DNA from: Herbaspirillum hiltneri N3
GTDB taxonomy: Bacteria; Pseudomonadota; Gammaproteobacteria; Burkholderiales; Burkholderiaceae_D
Assembly: GCF_001267925.1 (NCBI RefSeq)
Contig: NZ_CP011409.1
Location: 2,728,001 to 2,792,000, forward strand
Direction: 5' to 3'
Length of the DNA: 64,000 nt
Below, piece after piece: positions 18,406 to 27,397 of the stretch; the stretch's first letter is position 1, and the number at the start of each line of letters is the position of its first letter. Made by a program: the position numbers and the translations under genes. The notes beneath the pieces are model-generated. The model was not told where the DNA came from. It saw only the letters and a program-made list of their open reading frames with translations, and did not search any database.

Positions 18406-18603
18406 TTAATTCAACGCTTCCTTGGCGGCTTCTTCCGGCGTCAGGCCGTCATAAAACAGGTCGGTGAACCATTCGACCTCTTCCTCGATGTGTTCTTGCG
18501 CCTGCTCCAGCGTGGCGCCGCCTTTGACGAGAAATTTTTCGACTTCGGTGCACCACTGGATCAGCGCTTCGGTTTCCGGATCGAGCTTTTCTTTCTTTGG
18601 CAT
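18406..18603 (-). CDS. Small acidic protein, 65 residues
   Basis: I do not recognise the family. The protein is strongly acidic and helical (PETEALIQWCTEVEKFL, then an EEEVEWFTDLFYDG turn and a C-terminal EEAAKEAL helix), with no signal peptide or membrane segment. A good ribosome site AAGGAAATC lies just before the ATG, and a hairpin follows the stop. It is 91 bp after the stop of the TauE-like gene on the same strand, so it may share its transcript. Confidence 0.7.
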   Translation of the reverse strand: MPKKEKLDPETEALIQWCTEVEKFLVKGGATLEQAQEHIEEEVEWFTDLFYDGLTPEEAAKEALN

Positions 18604-18694
18604 GATGATTTCCTTGTTTCGTTGTAGTACAGGGTGTTATCCGGATGGTCTTGCAAGCATATCAGGGTCGCGCAGTAAGATCGCAAACACGTTC

Positions 18695-19420
18695 TTAGTG
18701 CAGCGCCGCCCACAGCAGCGACAACCCCGACGCCAGCAGCAACAGATCCAGCAGGCGCTGGAAATTGGCTTCGCTCATCTTCATCACGAAGACCTTGCCG
18801 ACAAAGGTGCCGGCCATCAGCGACGCGCCCACCAGCAAGCCCTGCAGGAACACCGACAAGGGCATCGCGCCCAGTTCGCGGAAAGTCAGCACCTTGCTCA
18901 CGTACAGCAGCAACGAACTGGCCGCCTCGGTCGAGAGGAACGCGCCTTTGCTCAGTCCGTAGGCGGTGAACACGGGTACGCTGAGCGGCCCGGTCGACAG
19001 CACGATGCCGGTCAGGTAGCCGATGAAGGCGCCGGCCAGCGCCAGTTGCCAGAGACGGATGCTGAAGTTGCGTTTTCTGACCCAGTGGCGGAACGGGATC
19101 ATGACGATGAAGAACAGGCCGAGGCTGATGTCGATCAAGTGCGGCGGCAATTCCAGCAAGGTGCGCGCGCCGAGCGCCGCCGCCGGCACGCCGGGGATGG
19201 AATACGCCAGGAAGGCGCGCCAGTCGACCACGCGCCACCACGCCAGCACGCGTGACAGGTTGGCCATCACGGCAGCCACCGCCATGATCGGCACCGCCTG
19301 CTTGGGACCGAAGTTGTAGACCAGCACCGGCAACAGCATGATGGAAGAGCCGGTGCCGATGATGCCGCTGACCATGCCGGCGATCAGGCCGACGCTCAGG
19401 ACGAAGATATAAGCTGCCAC
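18695..19420 (-). CDS. TauE/SafE-family membrane transporter
   Basis: A 241-residue integral membrane protein with about eight hydrophobic helices. The N-terminal repeat (GLIAGMVSGIIGTGSSIMLLP) and the matching second-half repeat (AGAFIGYLTGIVLSTGPLSVP) are the family's signature. Members move sulfite, sulfoacetate or other small anions; the substrate cannot be told here. It lies 87 bp after the start of phnX, in the same direction, so it could belong to the phosphonate unit. Confidence 0.85.
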   Translation of the reverse strand: MAAYIFVLSVGLIAGMVSGIIGTGSSIMLLPVLVYNFGPKQAVPIMAVAAVMANLSRVLAWWRVVDWRAFLAYSIPGVPAAALGARTLLELPPHLIDISLGLFFIVMIPFRHWVRKRNFSIRLWQLALAGAFIGYLTGIVLSTGPLSVPVFTAYGLSKGAFLSTEAASSLLLYVSKVLTFRELGAMPLSVFLQGLLVGASLMAGTFVGKVFVMKMSEANFQRLLDLLLLASGLSLLWAALH

Positions 19421-19507
19421 GGGGTGTCCCGGAAAGATTTGTTATTGGAGTGACGCGGCGATATTGTACGCCGCCGCGCAGCACCCCGGTGGCGGCCCTG
19501 GCAGGGA

Positions 19508-20335
19508 TTACGGGCGTTCGCCTGCCTTGAGCCGTGCCGCGATCTGGTCGACCACCGCCGGCAGATCCGCCACCGAATCGATCACGTAATGCGCGCCGGC
19601 TTCGCGCAGGCGCATTTCGGCCAGCGCCTTGAGCGCCTTGATCTGCTCCGGCGACAGCTGCGCCAGTTCGGCCTTGGTGCAACCGACTTCATTGCCCGAC
19701 AGGGACACGCCCACGGTCCACATGCCGGCGTGGATGCCTTCTTCGATGCCGGGTACGGTGTCGTCGACCTTGATGCAGGCGGCGACGTCGCCGATCTTCA
19801 GCGCCAGCATGTTGGCCAGCGCCATGTACGGACCGGGGCGGCCGCCGGCCGGCAATTCGTCGCCGGCGATGACGTGATCCGGCGCGATGCCTTCAGCCGC
19901 CGCCAGCGGCAGCAGCACGTCGAGGACCTGGCGCGGATAGCCGGAGCAGGAGCCGACTTTCAGGCCTTTGCCGCGCAGCCAGGCGATCATGCCGGCGGCG
20001 CCGTCGATGGCCTGGGAATATTCCCCGACCTTGGCGATCTGCATCGGCATGAAGCGCGCATAGATGGCGTCGACGTCGGCGTCGCCCGGAAGCTTGCCGT
20101 GGCGCTCCTTCCATTGGCGGGCGATGTCTGGATTGTCGAGCAGGGTCCGGATGTGCTGCCACTTGGACAGGCCCATCGGACCGCGCGCCTGTTTCAGCGA
20201 GATGTTCATGTCGAAGCTCTTGAAGGCATCGACGAAAATCTGCGTCGGCGCCAGGGAGCCGAAATCGACCAGCGTGCCGGCCCAGTCGAAGATCACCGCT
20301 TGCAGGTCGATGGGAGCGTGGAGGGGACGTGTCAT
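19508..20335 (-). CDS. phnX: Phosphonoacetaldehyde hydrolase
   Basis: A 275-residue HAD-superfamily enzyme that splits phosphonoacetaldehyde into acetaldehyde and phosphate. The nucleophile motif is VIFDWAGTLVD. The Schiff-base lysine sits in PMGLSKWQH, and CIKVDDTVPGIEEG and GDELPAGGRPGPYM match PhnX. The ATG at 20335 has AAAGGAA 8 bp upstream. It begins 40 bp after the stop of the truncated iron alcohol dehydrogenase fragment. In the unbroken arrangement it would be the last gene of phnD-C-E-adh-phnX; as it stands it is cut off from the operon promoter. Confidence 0.94.
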   Translation of the reverse strand: MTRPLHAPIDLQAVIFDWAGTLVDFGSLAPTQIFVDAFKSFDMNISLKQARGPMGLSKWQHIRTLLDNPDIARQWKERHGKLPGDADVDAIYARFMPMQIAKVGEYSQAIDGAAGMIAWLRGKGLKVGSCSGYPRQVLDVLLPLAAAEGIAPDHVIAGDELPAGGRPGPYMALANMLALKIGDVAACIKVDDTVPGIEEGIHAGMWTVGVSLSGNEVGCTKAELAQLSPEQIKALKALAEMRLREAGAHYVIDSVADLPAVVDQIAARLKAGERP

Positions 20336-20375
20336 GGGGATTCCTTTGCAGTCAAAAATGCGATCGAAAATGCGA

Positions 20376-20967
20376 TCAAGAGCGGAGGGCGGCGATGAAG
20401 TTGCGTCCGCGCGGACCTTGCAGTGCGCGTTGCACCAGCGCGTCCCAGGCTTCGGCGACGCCGTAGTGGGCGGGATCGGTGCTGACGCCGAGACGTTCCA
20501 GGAACGCGGACAGCGTGGCGACGGCTTGCTGCGCATCGGCAGCGTCGAAGATGTCCAGCAGCAGGGCATCGACGGCGGCATCGTTGCCGAAGGCCAGCGC
20601 CATCACGTGCGGCAGCGAGAACGAGCAGGCGATGCCGTGGGCGACGCCGTGGTGCAGCGTGATGTCGTAGGACAGCGAATGCGCCAGCGCGGTCTTGGTG
20701 TTCGAGAACGCCAGGCCGGCTTGCAGCGCAGCGGTGGCCATGCGTTCGCGCAACGCCAGCTCGCGCGGCTGCGCCATGAGGCCGGGCAGCGTTGCCATGA
20801 TGCTGCGGGCAGCGGCGGCGGCCAGGGCGGAGGAGACCGGATTGCGGTTGACGTTCCAGATCGATTCCAGCGCGTGCGACAGCGCATCCAGGCCGCTGGC
20901 CAGCGTGATGCCCTGCGGCAGGCTCAGCATCAGTTGCGGATCGATGATGGCCGCCGCCGGCCAGGTC
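20376..20967 (-). pseudogene. 3' fragment of phosphonate-associated iron alcohol dehydrogenase
   Basis: This frame holds the C-terminal two-fifths or so of an iron-containing alcohol dehydrogenase of the type found in phosphonate operons, including the GLDALSHALES and HHGVAHGIACSFSLPH metal-ligand histidines and the C-terminus ending FIAALRS. It has no start codon context and no N-terminal GGGS nucleotide domain. Bases 20566-20967 are identical to 37266-37667, where the same gene's 5' part lies. Joining the two parts gives one in-frame 362-residue protein. Confidence 0.9.
20566..20967. repeat. 402-bp perfect direct repeat, left copy
   Basis: Identical to 37266-37667 at every base I compared; the offset is exactly 16,700 bp. 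It consists of the middle of the iron alcohol dehydrogenase gene. Beyond 20967 the sequence turns into the middle of a YheT-like hydrolase gene. Confidence 0.95.
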
Positions 20968-21471
20968 GAGCGGCGCCGACACTGCGCACGCGGCGTCGAC
21001 GAATTCGGCCTGGTGCTGCGATTCGCCTAGCCAGCGCAGCAAGGCGTTGGCGCCGAGCGAGACGCCGGTGGCGTAGAACTTGCCGGCGCCGATGGCTGCG
21101 CGATGGGTGACCAGCCGACGCAAGATCCAGTCGAGCTCGCCGCTGTCGCCGGAATGATAGAAACGCGGCGCCAGGTTGATTTCACCCGAGCAGCCACGGA
21201 AATGCGGCACCACGCCGGTCCAGCCGCGCGCGGCCACTGCGGCCATCAGGGCGCGGCAATAATGGCTGTCGGATGATCCCTCGAGGCCGTGGAACAGCAC
21301 CACCAGCGGTTGTCCGGGCTGGCCGTCGACGAAATCGACATCGATGAAATCGTCGTCGGGCGTGTCCCAGCGTTCACGCCGGAAGCGCACCGACGGCTTG
21401 GCGATGAAGGTCGACGGATAGATCGTTTGGAGGTTGCCGCCGGGAAGCCAGCGAGGCGCGATGTAATGCAT
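20968..21471 (-). pseudogene. YheT-like alpha/beta hydrolase, 3' half lost
   Basis: Starts MHYIAPRWLPGGNLQTIYPS and keeps FHGLEGSSDSHY and the nucleophile elbow TGVSLGANALL. Homology stops at about residue 168 (SAPLDLA), where the sequence crosses into the 402-bp repeat out of frame with the dehydrogenase. Family members are about 320 residues, and the catalytic Asp and His lie in the missing half, so it should be inactive. The ribosome site is weak. Confidence 0.88.
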
Positions 21472-21535
21472 GGATGAAGGGCCGTGGATGCGCCGCCGCA
21501 CATGAAGGATCGATGCCGGCGACGCTGGAAGGAAA

Positions 21536-21967
21536 TCAGTGCAGCATGGTTTCGGCAATCGGCTCCGATGGCGCCGGTCCCGGTGCAACCGAGGCGTGGT
21601 GCGTGACGATGCGCCAACCTTGTGTGGTCTTCATGTAGACATTGGTGGCGATGACATGCACGTCCGGCTGGCTGTTGTCGGGATGATGGATGTCTTCGAT
21701 CACGTTGTGCACGGCAGTTGTGATGGTGTGCGCCGCATGCAGCTGGCGCGGCTGGATGTGCAGGCCCCCGCGCGCGAGGATTTCTTCCCAACTGTTGCGG
21801 ATGGCGACGTGGCCGACCAGGCGCGCTGCGCCCGGATGGATGCAGACGATTTCTTCGTCGTCGGCCCACAGCGCCATCAGCGCTTCGAGGTCGGCGCGGG
21901 ACAGCGCATCGTAGTAGGCGGCTTCGATCTCATCGGGTGAACCGTGTAACAGTTTGGCGCGCGGCAT
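21536..21967 (-). CDS. SnoaL-like / NTF2-fold protein
   Basis: A 143-residue protein with the NTF2-like fold (AAYYDALSRADLEALMALWADDEEIVCIHP, a common start of SnoaL-type and ketosteroid isomerase-like proteins). It is cytoplasmic with no known substrate. ATG 21967 is preceded by CTGGAG at 6-8 bp; a longer in-frame start at 21991 would overlap a terminator hairpin. It is followed by the truncated YheT gene on the same strand. Confidence 0.8.
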   Translation of the reverse strand: MPRAKLLHGSPDEIEAAYYDALSRADLEALMALWADDEEIVCIHPGAARLVGHVAIRNSWEEILARGGLHIQPRQLHAAHTITTAVHNVIEDIHHPDNSQPDVHVIATNVYMKTTQGWRIVTHHASVAPGPAPSEPIAETMLH

Positions 21968-21990
21968 GTTTTCTCCAGGAGGAAAAAGCA

Positions 21991-22022
21991 AAGAGGACCA
22001 ATTGTTTCCTGGTGGTCCTCTT
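21991..22022 (-). terminator. Hairpin between the zinc-finger and SnoaL-like genes
   Basis: AAGAGGACCA (21991-22000) pairs with TGGTCCTCTT (22013-22022), a 10-bp perfect stem. On the minus strand it is followed by TGCTTTTTCC. It lies only about 24 bp before the SnoaL-like start, leaving little room for another promoter. Confidence 0.75.
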
Positions 22023-22056
22023 TATCGGTGTTGCTGGTGCGGTGGATCTTCCGATC

Positions 22057-22254
22057 TCAGTGCGCCTTGACGACGGCGCCCGGCTTGAGCTGATATTGCG
22101 TGCCGCAATACGGACACTTGGCGGCGCCGTGGTCGTCGAGCTCCAGGAACACGCGCGGATGCGACGACCAGTGCGGCATGTTCGGGTTGGGGCAGTGCGC
22201 CGGCAGGTCTTTGCCGTCGAGTTGAACTGGCTGGGTTTGTTGAACTTGGCTCAT
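22057..22254 (-). CDS. CHCC zinc-finger protein, 65 residues
   Basis: A small protein of the zf-CHCC type: CPNPNMPHWSSHPRVFLEL, then KCPYCGTQY, giving the Cys-His-Cys-Cys zinc site. It resembles the bacterial counterpart of the complex I subunit NDUFS6 domain and is commonly found beside ilvE in betaproteobacteria (family knowledge). GGAGAAACAC is the ribosome site. The start is 36 bp after the ilvE stop, so they are probably cotranscribed. Confidence 0.88.
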   Translation of the reverse strand: MSQVQQTQPVQLDGKDLPAHCPNPNMPHWSSHPRVFLELDDHGAAKCPYCGTQYQLKPGAVVKAH

Positions 22255-22290
22255 TGTGTTTCTCCGTTGCGATATGGTGCTTAATTGAAA

Positions 22291-23211
22291 TTAAACCAGT
22301 GTCAGCCAATGCTGATATTGGGGAGCCTTGCCCGACACGACGTCGAAGAACAAGGTTTGCAGTCTTTCCGTGATCGGACCGCGGCCGCCGTTGCCGATGG
22401 TGCGGTTGTCTAGTTCGCGGATGGGGGTGATTTCTGCGGCGGTGCCGGTGAAGAAAGCTTCGTCGCAGCAATACATTTCGTCGCGCGTGATGCGCTTTTC
22501 GATGACCTCGATGCCAAGGTCGCGCGCCATCGTCAGCACCGCGTCGCGCGTGATGCCGTCGAGGCAGGAGGCGAGATCGGGGGTATAGAGTTTCCCGTTC
22601 TTGATGATGAAGACGTTTTCTCCCGAGCCCTCCGAGACGTAGCCGTCGGTATCGAGCAGCAGCGCTTCATCGTAGCCGTCGGCCAGCGCTTCCTGATTGG
22701 CCAGAATCGAGTTGATGTAATAGCCGGAGGCCTTGGCGCGCACCAGCGAGACGTTGACGTGGTGGCGGCTGAACGACGAAGTCTTGACGCGGATGCCCTT
22801 GTTGATGCCGTCTTCGCCGAGGTAGGCGCCCCACGGCCAGGCGGCGATGGCGACGTGGATCTTGTTGCCCTTGGCCGAAACGCCGAGCTTCTCCGAGCCG
22901 ATCCAGATCAGGGGGCGGATGTAGCAGGATTCGAGTTGATTTTCGCGCACCACCTGGCGTTGCGCTTCGAGGATCGTGGCCTGGTCGAACGGCACTGCCA
23001 TCTGGAAAATCTTGGCCGAATTGAACAGGCGCTGCGTGTGCTCCTTCAGCCGGAAAATCGCTGTTCCCTGCGGCGTCTTGTACGCCCGCACGCCTTCGAA
23101 CACGCCCATGCCATAGTGCAGCGTATGGGTCAGCACGTGGATGGTCGCATCGCGCCAGTCGATCAGTGCGCCGTCTTTCCAGATTTTTCCGTCGCGGTCG
23201 TCCATGGACAT
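22291..23211 (-). CDS. ilvE: Branched-chain amino acid aminotransferase
   Basis: A 306-residue fold-type IV aminotransferase for the last step of valine, leucine and isoleucine synthesis or the first step of their breakdown. The PLP lysine is in VRAKASGYYIN. EGSGENVFIIKNG and FFTGTAAEITPIREL are family motifs. The usual E. coli length is 309. The start MSMDDRDGK at 23211 has GGAG 9 bp upstream; an open extension to 23250 lacks one. It is divergent from azlCD, a branched-chain amino acid exporter, a sensible functional pairing. Confidence 0.94.
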   Translation of the reverse strand: MSMDDRDGKIWKDGALIDWRDATIHVLTHTLHYGMGVFEGVRAYKTPQGTAIFRLKEHTQRLFNSAKIFQMAVPFDQATILEAQRQVVRENQLESCYIRPLIWIGSEKLGVSAKGNKIHVAIAAWPWGAYLGEDGINKGIRVKTSSFSRHHVNVSLVRAKASGYYINSILANQEALADGYDEALLLDTDGYVSEGSGENVFIIKNGKLYTPDLASCLDGITRDAVLTMARDLGIEVIEKRITRDEMYCCDEAFFTGTAAEITPIRELDNRTIGNGGRGPITERLQTLFFDVVSGKAPQYQHWLTLV

Positions 23212-23357
23212 GGGAAGTCTCCGATGGGGTTCAAGTGGCAAAGACCACATTTTAACGGAACAAGCGCGTAAAAAGTTTCATCTGTAAAATGTCCGGACTG
23301 CGTAAAAATGCCGTATTGCAAGTTCATCGCGTTCAATAAAAGCGGACCAGGGCAAGA

Positions 23358-24143
23358 ATGAATAAGGAGACAGACGCCGGGGACAGTCGACCTGACCCGG
23401 CAGTCAATGAAGCATCGGCTGCCGCCGCACTCGCGGCGCGGCGCATCGAAAAGGAAGCGTTTCAGGAAGGCTGGCGCGCGAGCGCGTCGACGATTCCGGC
23501 CGTGGCCGCCTGGGGAGTGGTCTCGGGGATGGCGATGGTCAAGTCCGGCATGACGCTCTGGCAATCGCTGGCGATGACGCTGACGGTCTACGCCGGCTCC
23601 GCCCAGTTCGCGGTGCTGCCCTTGCTGGCGGCGCATACGCCGCTGATCGTGATTTTCCTGACGGCCATGATCGTCAACCTCCGTTTCGTCATCTTCTCCG
23701 CCGCCGTGGCGCCGCATTTCGCCCATCTGCCGTGGTACCGGCGGGTCTGGTACGGCTACTTCAACGGCGACATCTCGATGGGATTCTTCCCGCGGCGTTT
23801 CCCTGCCCACACGGTGCACCAGCCGGCCGGCAAGATCGGCTTTTTCGAGGCGATCTGCTATCCGGGCTGGTTTGCCTGGCAGATCGGCGCGATTGTCGGC
23901 ATCCTGCTGGCCAGCCAGATCCCGGAAAGCTGGAACATCGGTTTCGCCGGCACGCTGGCGCTGATCGCCATCACCATCCCGATGATCATCAACCGGGCGG
24001 CGCTGGCGGGCGTGGTGGTCTCCGGCGCGGTGGCGGTGGCGGCGATCAGCCTGCCCTACCGGCTGGGCCTGCTGCTGGCGGTCGTGATCGGCATGGCGGC
24101 AGCGATGGTGGCCGACAAATTCATCGACAAGGAAAAAGAATGA
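23358..24143 (+). CDS. azlC: Branched-chain amino acid exporter, large subunit
   Basis: A 261-residue membrane protein of the AzlC family with six to seven hydrophobic segments after a short charged N-terminus. Typical motifs are STIPAVAAWGVVSGMAMVKSG, YAGSAQFAVLP and LRFVIFSAAVAPHF. With AzlD it should export branched-chain amino acids. AATAAGGAGA lies in the first codons, and the upstream ribosome site is poor, so a start slightly downstream cannot be excluded. Its end overlaps azlD by four bases. Confidence 0.9.
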   Translation: MNKETDAGDSRPDPAVNEASAAAALAARRIEKEAFQEGWRASASTIPAVAAWGVVSGMAMVKSGMTLWQSLAMTLTVYAGSAQFAVLPLLAAHTPLIVIFLTAMIVNLRFVIFSAAVAPHFAHLPWYRRVWYGYFNGDISMGFFPRRFPAHTVHQPAGKIGFFEAICYPGWFAWQIGAIVGILLASQIPESWNIGFAGTLALIAITIPMIINRAALAGVVVSGAVAVAAISLPYRLGLLLAVVIGMAAAMVADKFIDKEKE

Positions 24144-24463
24144 ACGCCTTCGACGTTTGGGTTTCTATAGTGTTGTTGGTCGTCTCGACGCTGGTTACGC
24201 GCAGCGGTTTTTTCCTGTTCGGCCATGCGGTCAGGTTGCCGCCCAAGCTGCAGCATGCACTGGGTTATGCGCCGGCCGCGGCGATGGCGGCAATCATCTT
24301 GCCGGACCTGGTGACGACGGGTGGCGCAATTGACATCAATTGGGCCAATCCAAAATTGCTGGCCGGCATCGGCGGCGGGGTGTTTTTCTTGATAACACGA
24401 CATCTTTTGGGAACGATTGTTGCCGGAATGGCACTGTTTACGGCGCTGCGGCTGGCGCTGTAG
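24140..24463 (+). CDS. azlD: Branched-chain amino acid exporter, small subunit
   Basis: A 107-residue membrane protein with about four helices, starting MNAFDVWVSIVLLVVSTLVT and carrying the AzlD motifs RSGFFLFG and LGYAPAAAMAAIILPDL. It starts within the end of azlC (ATGA overlap), with GGAAAAAG as ribosome site. It forms the AzlCD exporter with the preceding gene. Confidence 0.9.
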   Translation: MNAFDVWVSIVLLVVSTLVTRSGFFLFGHAVRLPPKLQHALGYAPAAAMAAIILPDLVTTGGAIDINWANPKLLAGIGGGVFFLITRHLLGTIVAGMALFTALRLAL

Positions 24464-24622
24464 CCCTTTCCCGGAAGGCTGCGCGCGCTCGTCGGGCCTG
24501 TTGCTGCGGGAGTGCTGCATCGAATACGCCCGAATGCTGCATTCCTGTCTGAAAACCATGCTGGGAGCAGGGCGGGTAGAGTAAAATAACGCCTTTTTGC
24601 CCCACCTTAGATTCTGCGAAAA

Positions 24623-25813
24623 ATGAAATTCAACCGACTCAGCGATCTCATCTCCGCCAACCAACTGCAAGGCAAGCGCGTCTTCATCCGCGCCGATCTG
24701 AACGTGCCGCAGGACGATGCCGGCAATATTACCGAAGATACGCGCATCCGCGCTTCGGTGCCGGCAATCCGCCAGGCGCGTGACGCCGGTGCCGCAGTGA
24801 TGGTGACCTCGCACCTGGGCCGTCCGGTCGAGGGCGAATTCAAGCCGGAAGACTCGCTGGCGCCGGTCGCCAAACGCCTGTCGGAACTGCTCGGCGCAGA
24901 GGTCAAATTGGTGTCGGACTGGATCGAAGGCGTCGACGTTGCGCCCGGCCAGGTCGTGCTGCTGGAAAACTGCCGCCTCAACAAGGGCGAAAAGAAAAAC
25001 AGCGACGAGCTGGCGCAAAAGATCGCCAAGCTGTGCGACATCTACGTCAACGACGCTTTCGGCACTGCACACCGTGCTGAAGCCACCACTTACGGCATCG
25101 CCAGGTTCGCGCCGGTCGCCTGCGCCGGTCCGCTGCTGGCAGCCGAACTCGATGCGCTGGGCAAGGCCCTGAACCAGCCGGCGCGTCCGTTGGTGGCAAT
25201 CGTCGCCGGCTCGAAAGTCTCCAGCAAATTGACTATCCTGAAAGCGCTGGCCGACAAGGTCGACAATCTGATCGTCGGCGGCGGCATCGCCAACACCTTC
25301 ATGCTGGCCTCCGGTCTGAAGATCGGCAAGTCGCTGGTCGAAGCCGATCTGGTCGACGAAGCCAAGGCCATCATCGACATGATGGCCAAGCGCGGCGCCT
25401 CGGTGCCGATTCCGGTGGACGTGGTGTGCGGCAAGGAGTTTTCGCCGACCGCAGCGGCGACCGTCAAGGACGCCAAGGATGTGGCCGACGATGACATGAT
25501 TTTCGATATCGGTCCGAAGACCGCGGCGACCCTGGCGGCGCAGTTGGCCAAGGCCGGCACCATCGTATGGAACGGCCCGGTCGGCGTGTTCGAGTTCGAC
25601 CAGTTCGGCGGCGGCACCAAGGCGCTGGCGCAGGCGATTGCAGACTCCGACGGCTTCTCGATTGCGGGCGGCGGCGACACGCTGGCGGCGATCGCCAAAT
25701 ACGGCATTACCGACAAGGTCGGCTACATTTCGACCGGCGGCGGCGCTTTCCTAGAGTTCCTTGAAGGCAAGACCTTGCCGGCCGTGGAAATCCTGATGCA
25801 GCGCGCCCAGTAA
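24623..25813 (+). CDS. pgk: Phosphoglycerate kinase
   Basis: A 396-residue glycolytic enzyme (1,3-bisphosphoglycerate + ADP to 3-phosphoglycerate + ATP). Motifs: [40 protein letters not shown], the hinge lysine region [11 protein letters not shown], and the C-terminal GGGDTLAA...[14 protein letters not shown]. Length and motifs are complete. A pyruvate kinase gene follows 40 bp later in the same direction. Both lie inside the block bounded by the 402-bp repeats. Confidence 0.96.
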   Translation: MKFNRLSDLISANQLQGKRVFIRADLNVPQDDAGNITEDTRIRASVPAIRQARDAGAAVMVTSHLGRPVEGEFKPEDSLAPVAKRLSELLGAEVKLVSDWIEGVDVAPGQVVLLENCRLNKGEKKNSDELAQKIAKLCDIYVNDAFGTAHRAEATTYGIARFAPVACAGPLLAAELDALGKALNQPARPLVAIVAGSKVSSKLTILKALADKVDNLIVGGGIANTFMLASGLKIGKSLVEADLVDEAKAIIDMMAKRGASVPIPVDVVCGKEFSPTAAATVKDAKDVADDDMIFDIGPKTAATLAAQLAKAGTIVWNGPVGVFEFDQFGGGTKALAQAIADSDGFSIAGGGDTLAAIAKYGITDKVGYISTGGGAFLEFLEGKTLPAVEILMQRAQ

Positions 25814-25853
25814 AAAAACAACAGCTTTACCACCACGTCAGAGAAAGATTTTC

Positions 25854-27392
25854 ATGCAAAGAGCCACCAAGATTGTTGCCACCATCGGCCCCGCTTCCAG
25901 CGATCGAGACACGCTGACGCGCATGATCAAAGCGGGCGTCAACGTGGTGCGCCTGAATTTCTCTCACGGCAAGGCACAGGATCATATTGATCGCGCCACA
26001 CTGGTACGCGAAGTGGCCGATGCCTGTGGCGTGAAGGTCGCGATCATGGCCGACCTGCAAGGTCCGAAGATCCGCGTCGGCAAGTTTGAAAACGGCAAGA
26101 TCAATCTCGAAAACGGCGACAAGTTCATCCTCGACGCCGACTGCACCATGGGCAACCAGGAGCGCGTCGGTCTCGATTACAAGGCACTGCCGCGCGACCT
26201 CAAGGGCGACGACGTGCTGCTGCTCAACGACGGCCTGATCGTGCTGGTGGTCGAGCGCGTGCTGGGTAACGAGATCCACACCGTCGTCAAGATCGGCGGC
26301 GAACTGTCCAACAACAAGGGCATCAACCGCCAGGGTGGCGGTTTGTCGGCGCCGGCGCTGACCGCCAAGGACATGGACGACATCAGGACGGCGATGAGCT
26401 TCCAGGCCGATTACGTCGCCGTATCGTTCCCCAAGAACGCGACCGACATGGAAATGGCGCGCCAGCTCGGCAACGTCGCCGGCGAACCGTTCGGCCACAA
26501 GCCGCTGATGATCGCCAAGATCGAACGCGCCGAGGCGATCCCGCTGCTGCAGGAAATCCTCGATGCCTCCGACGGCCTGATGGTGGCGCGCGGCGACCTT
26601 GGCGTGGAGATGCCGCCGGAAGACGTGCCGGGCTTGCAGAAGAGCATCGTGCACGCTTGCCGCCAGGCCGGCAAGCCGGTGGTGGTGGCGACGCAGATGC
26701 TGGAGTCAATGATCTCGTCGCCGACGCCTACCCGTGCCGAGACGAGCGATGTGGCAACGGCGGTCTACGACGGCGCCGACGCGGTGATGTTATCCGCAGA
26801 ATCCGCCTCGGGCGCTTATCCGGTCGAAGCGGTGCAGATGATGAACCGCATCATCGCCGCCAGCGAACGCGATTTGCAGCAAGGGCAGGGACTCGGAAGA
26901 TTGCAACGCGTCGCCTCGCTGACCCGCCCGCTGGCTCCGGTTTCTCATCGCAGCGGCGACGCCACCGATGCGTTGTGTGCAGCGATCCACGCGATGGCGC
27001 AGGTTTTGCCGCTGGCCGCAACGGTGGCCTATACGACCTCCGGTTCGACCACCCTGCGCGTGGCGCATGAGCGCTCCTGGACGCCTGTCCTGAGCCTGAC
27101 GCCGGATATGCAGGTGGCGCGCATGCTAACGTTGGCTTGGGGCGTGCATTCCATCTGTTCGCAGCAGCCGCAGGATGTCGACGATATGATCCAGCGCGCG
27201 GCGTTGGTGGCGGCTGAACAGGACTTCCAGCAGCAGGGCAAGCCGATCTTGCTGGTGGCGGGCACGCCGGTCGGCGTAACGGGAAGCGCCAATCTGTTGC
27301 GCATCATCTGGCCGGATGAAGCCGGCATGGCGACGAATGCGCCGACGACTGCCGGAGCATCGTCCCGGTCCGCCATCAACACCGCGCGGTGA
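25854..27392 (+). CDS. pyk: Pyruvate kinase
   Basis: A 512-residue enzyme converting phosphoenolpyruvate and ADP to pyruvate and ATP. Present are TIGPASSDRDTL, LNFSHGKAQDH, the catalytic-lysine motif LMIAKIERAEA, MVARGDLGVEMPPEDVP and TQMLESMISSPTPTRAE. The C-terminal allosteric domain is readable to LLRII. A tail of about 25 residues (PDEAGMATN to INTAR) is longer than usual (470-480 residues). Its stop lies 5 bp before the chemoreceptor ATG. Confidence 0.95.
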   Translation: MQRATKIVATIGPASSDRDTLTRMIKAGVNVVRLNFSHGKAQDHIDRATLVREVADACGVKVAIMADLQGPKIRVGKFENGKINLENGDKFILDADCTMGNQERVGLDYKALPRDLKGDDVLLLNDGLIVLVVERVLGNEIHTVVKIGGELSNNKGINRQGGGLSAPALTAKDMDDIRTAMSFQADYVAVSFPKNATDMEMARQLGNVAGEPFGHKPLMIAKIERAEAIPLLQEILDASDGLMVARGDLGVEMPPEDVPGLQKSIVHACRQAGKPVVVATQMLESMISSPTPTRAETSDVATAVYDGADAVMLSAESASGAYPVEAVQMMNRIIAASERDLQQGQGLGRLQRVASLTRPLAPVSHRSGDATDALCAAIHAMAQVLPLAATVAYTTSGSTTLRVAHERSWTPVLSLTPDMQVARMLTLAWGVHSICSQQPQDVDDMIQRAALVAAEQDFQQQGKPILLVAGTPVGVTGSANLLRIIWPDEAGMATNAPTTAGASSRSAINTAR

Positions 27393-27397
27393 GGATC

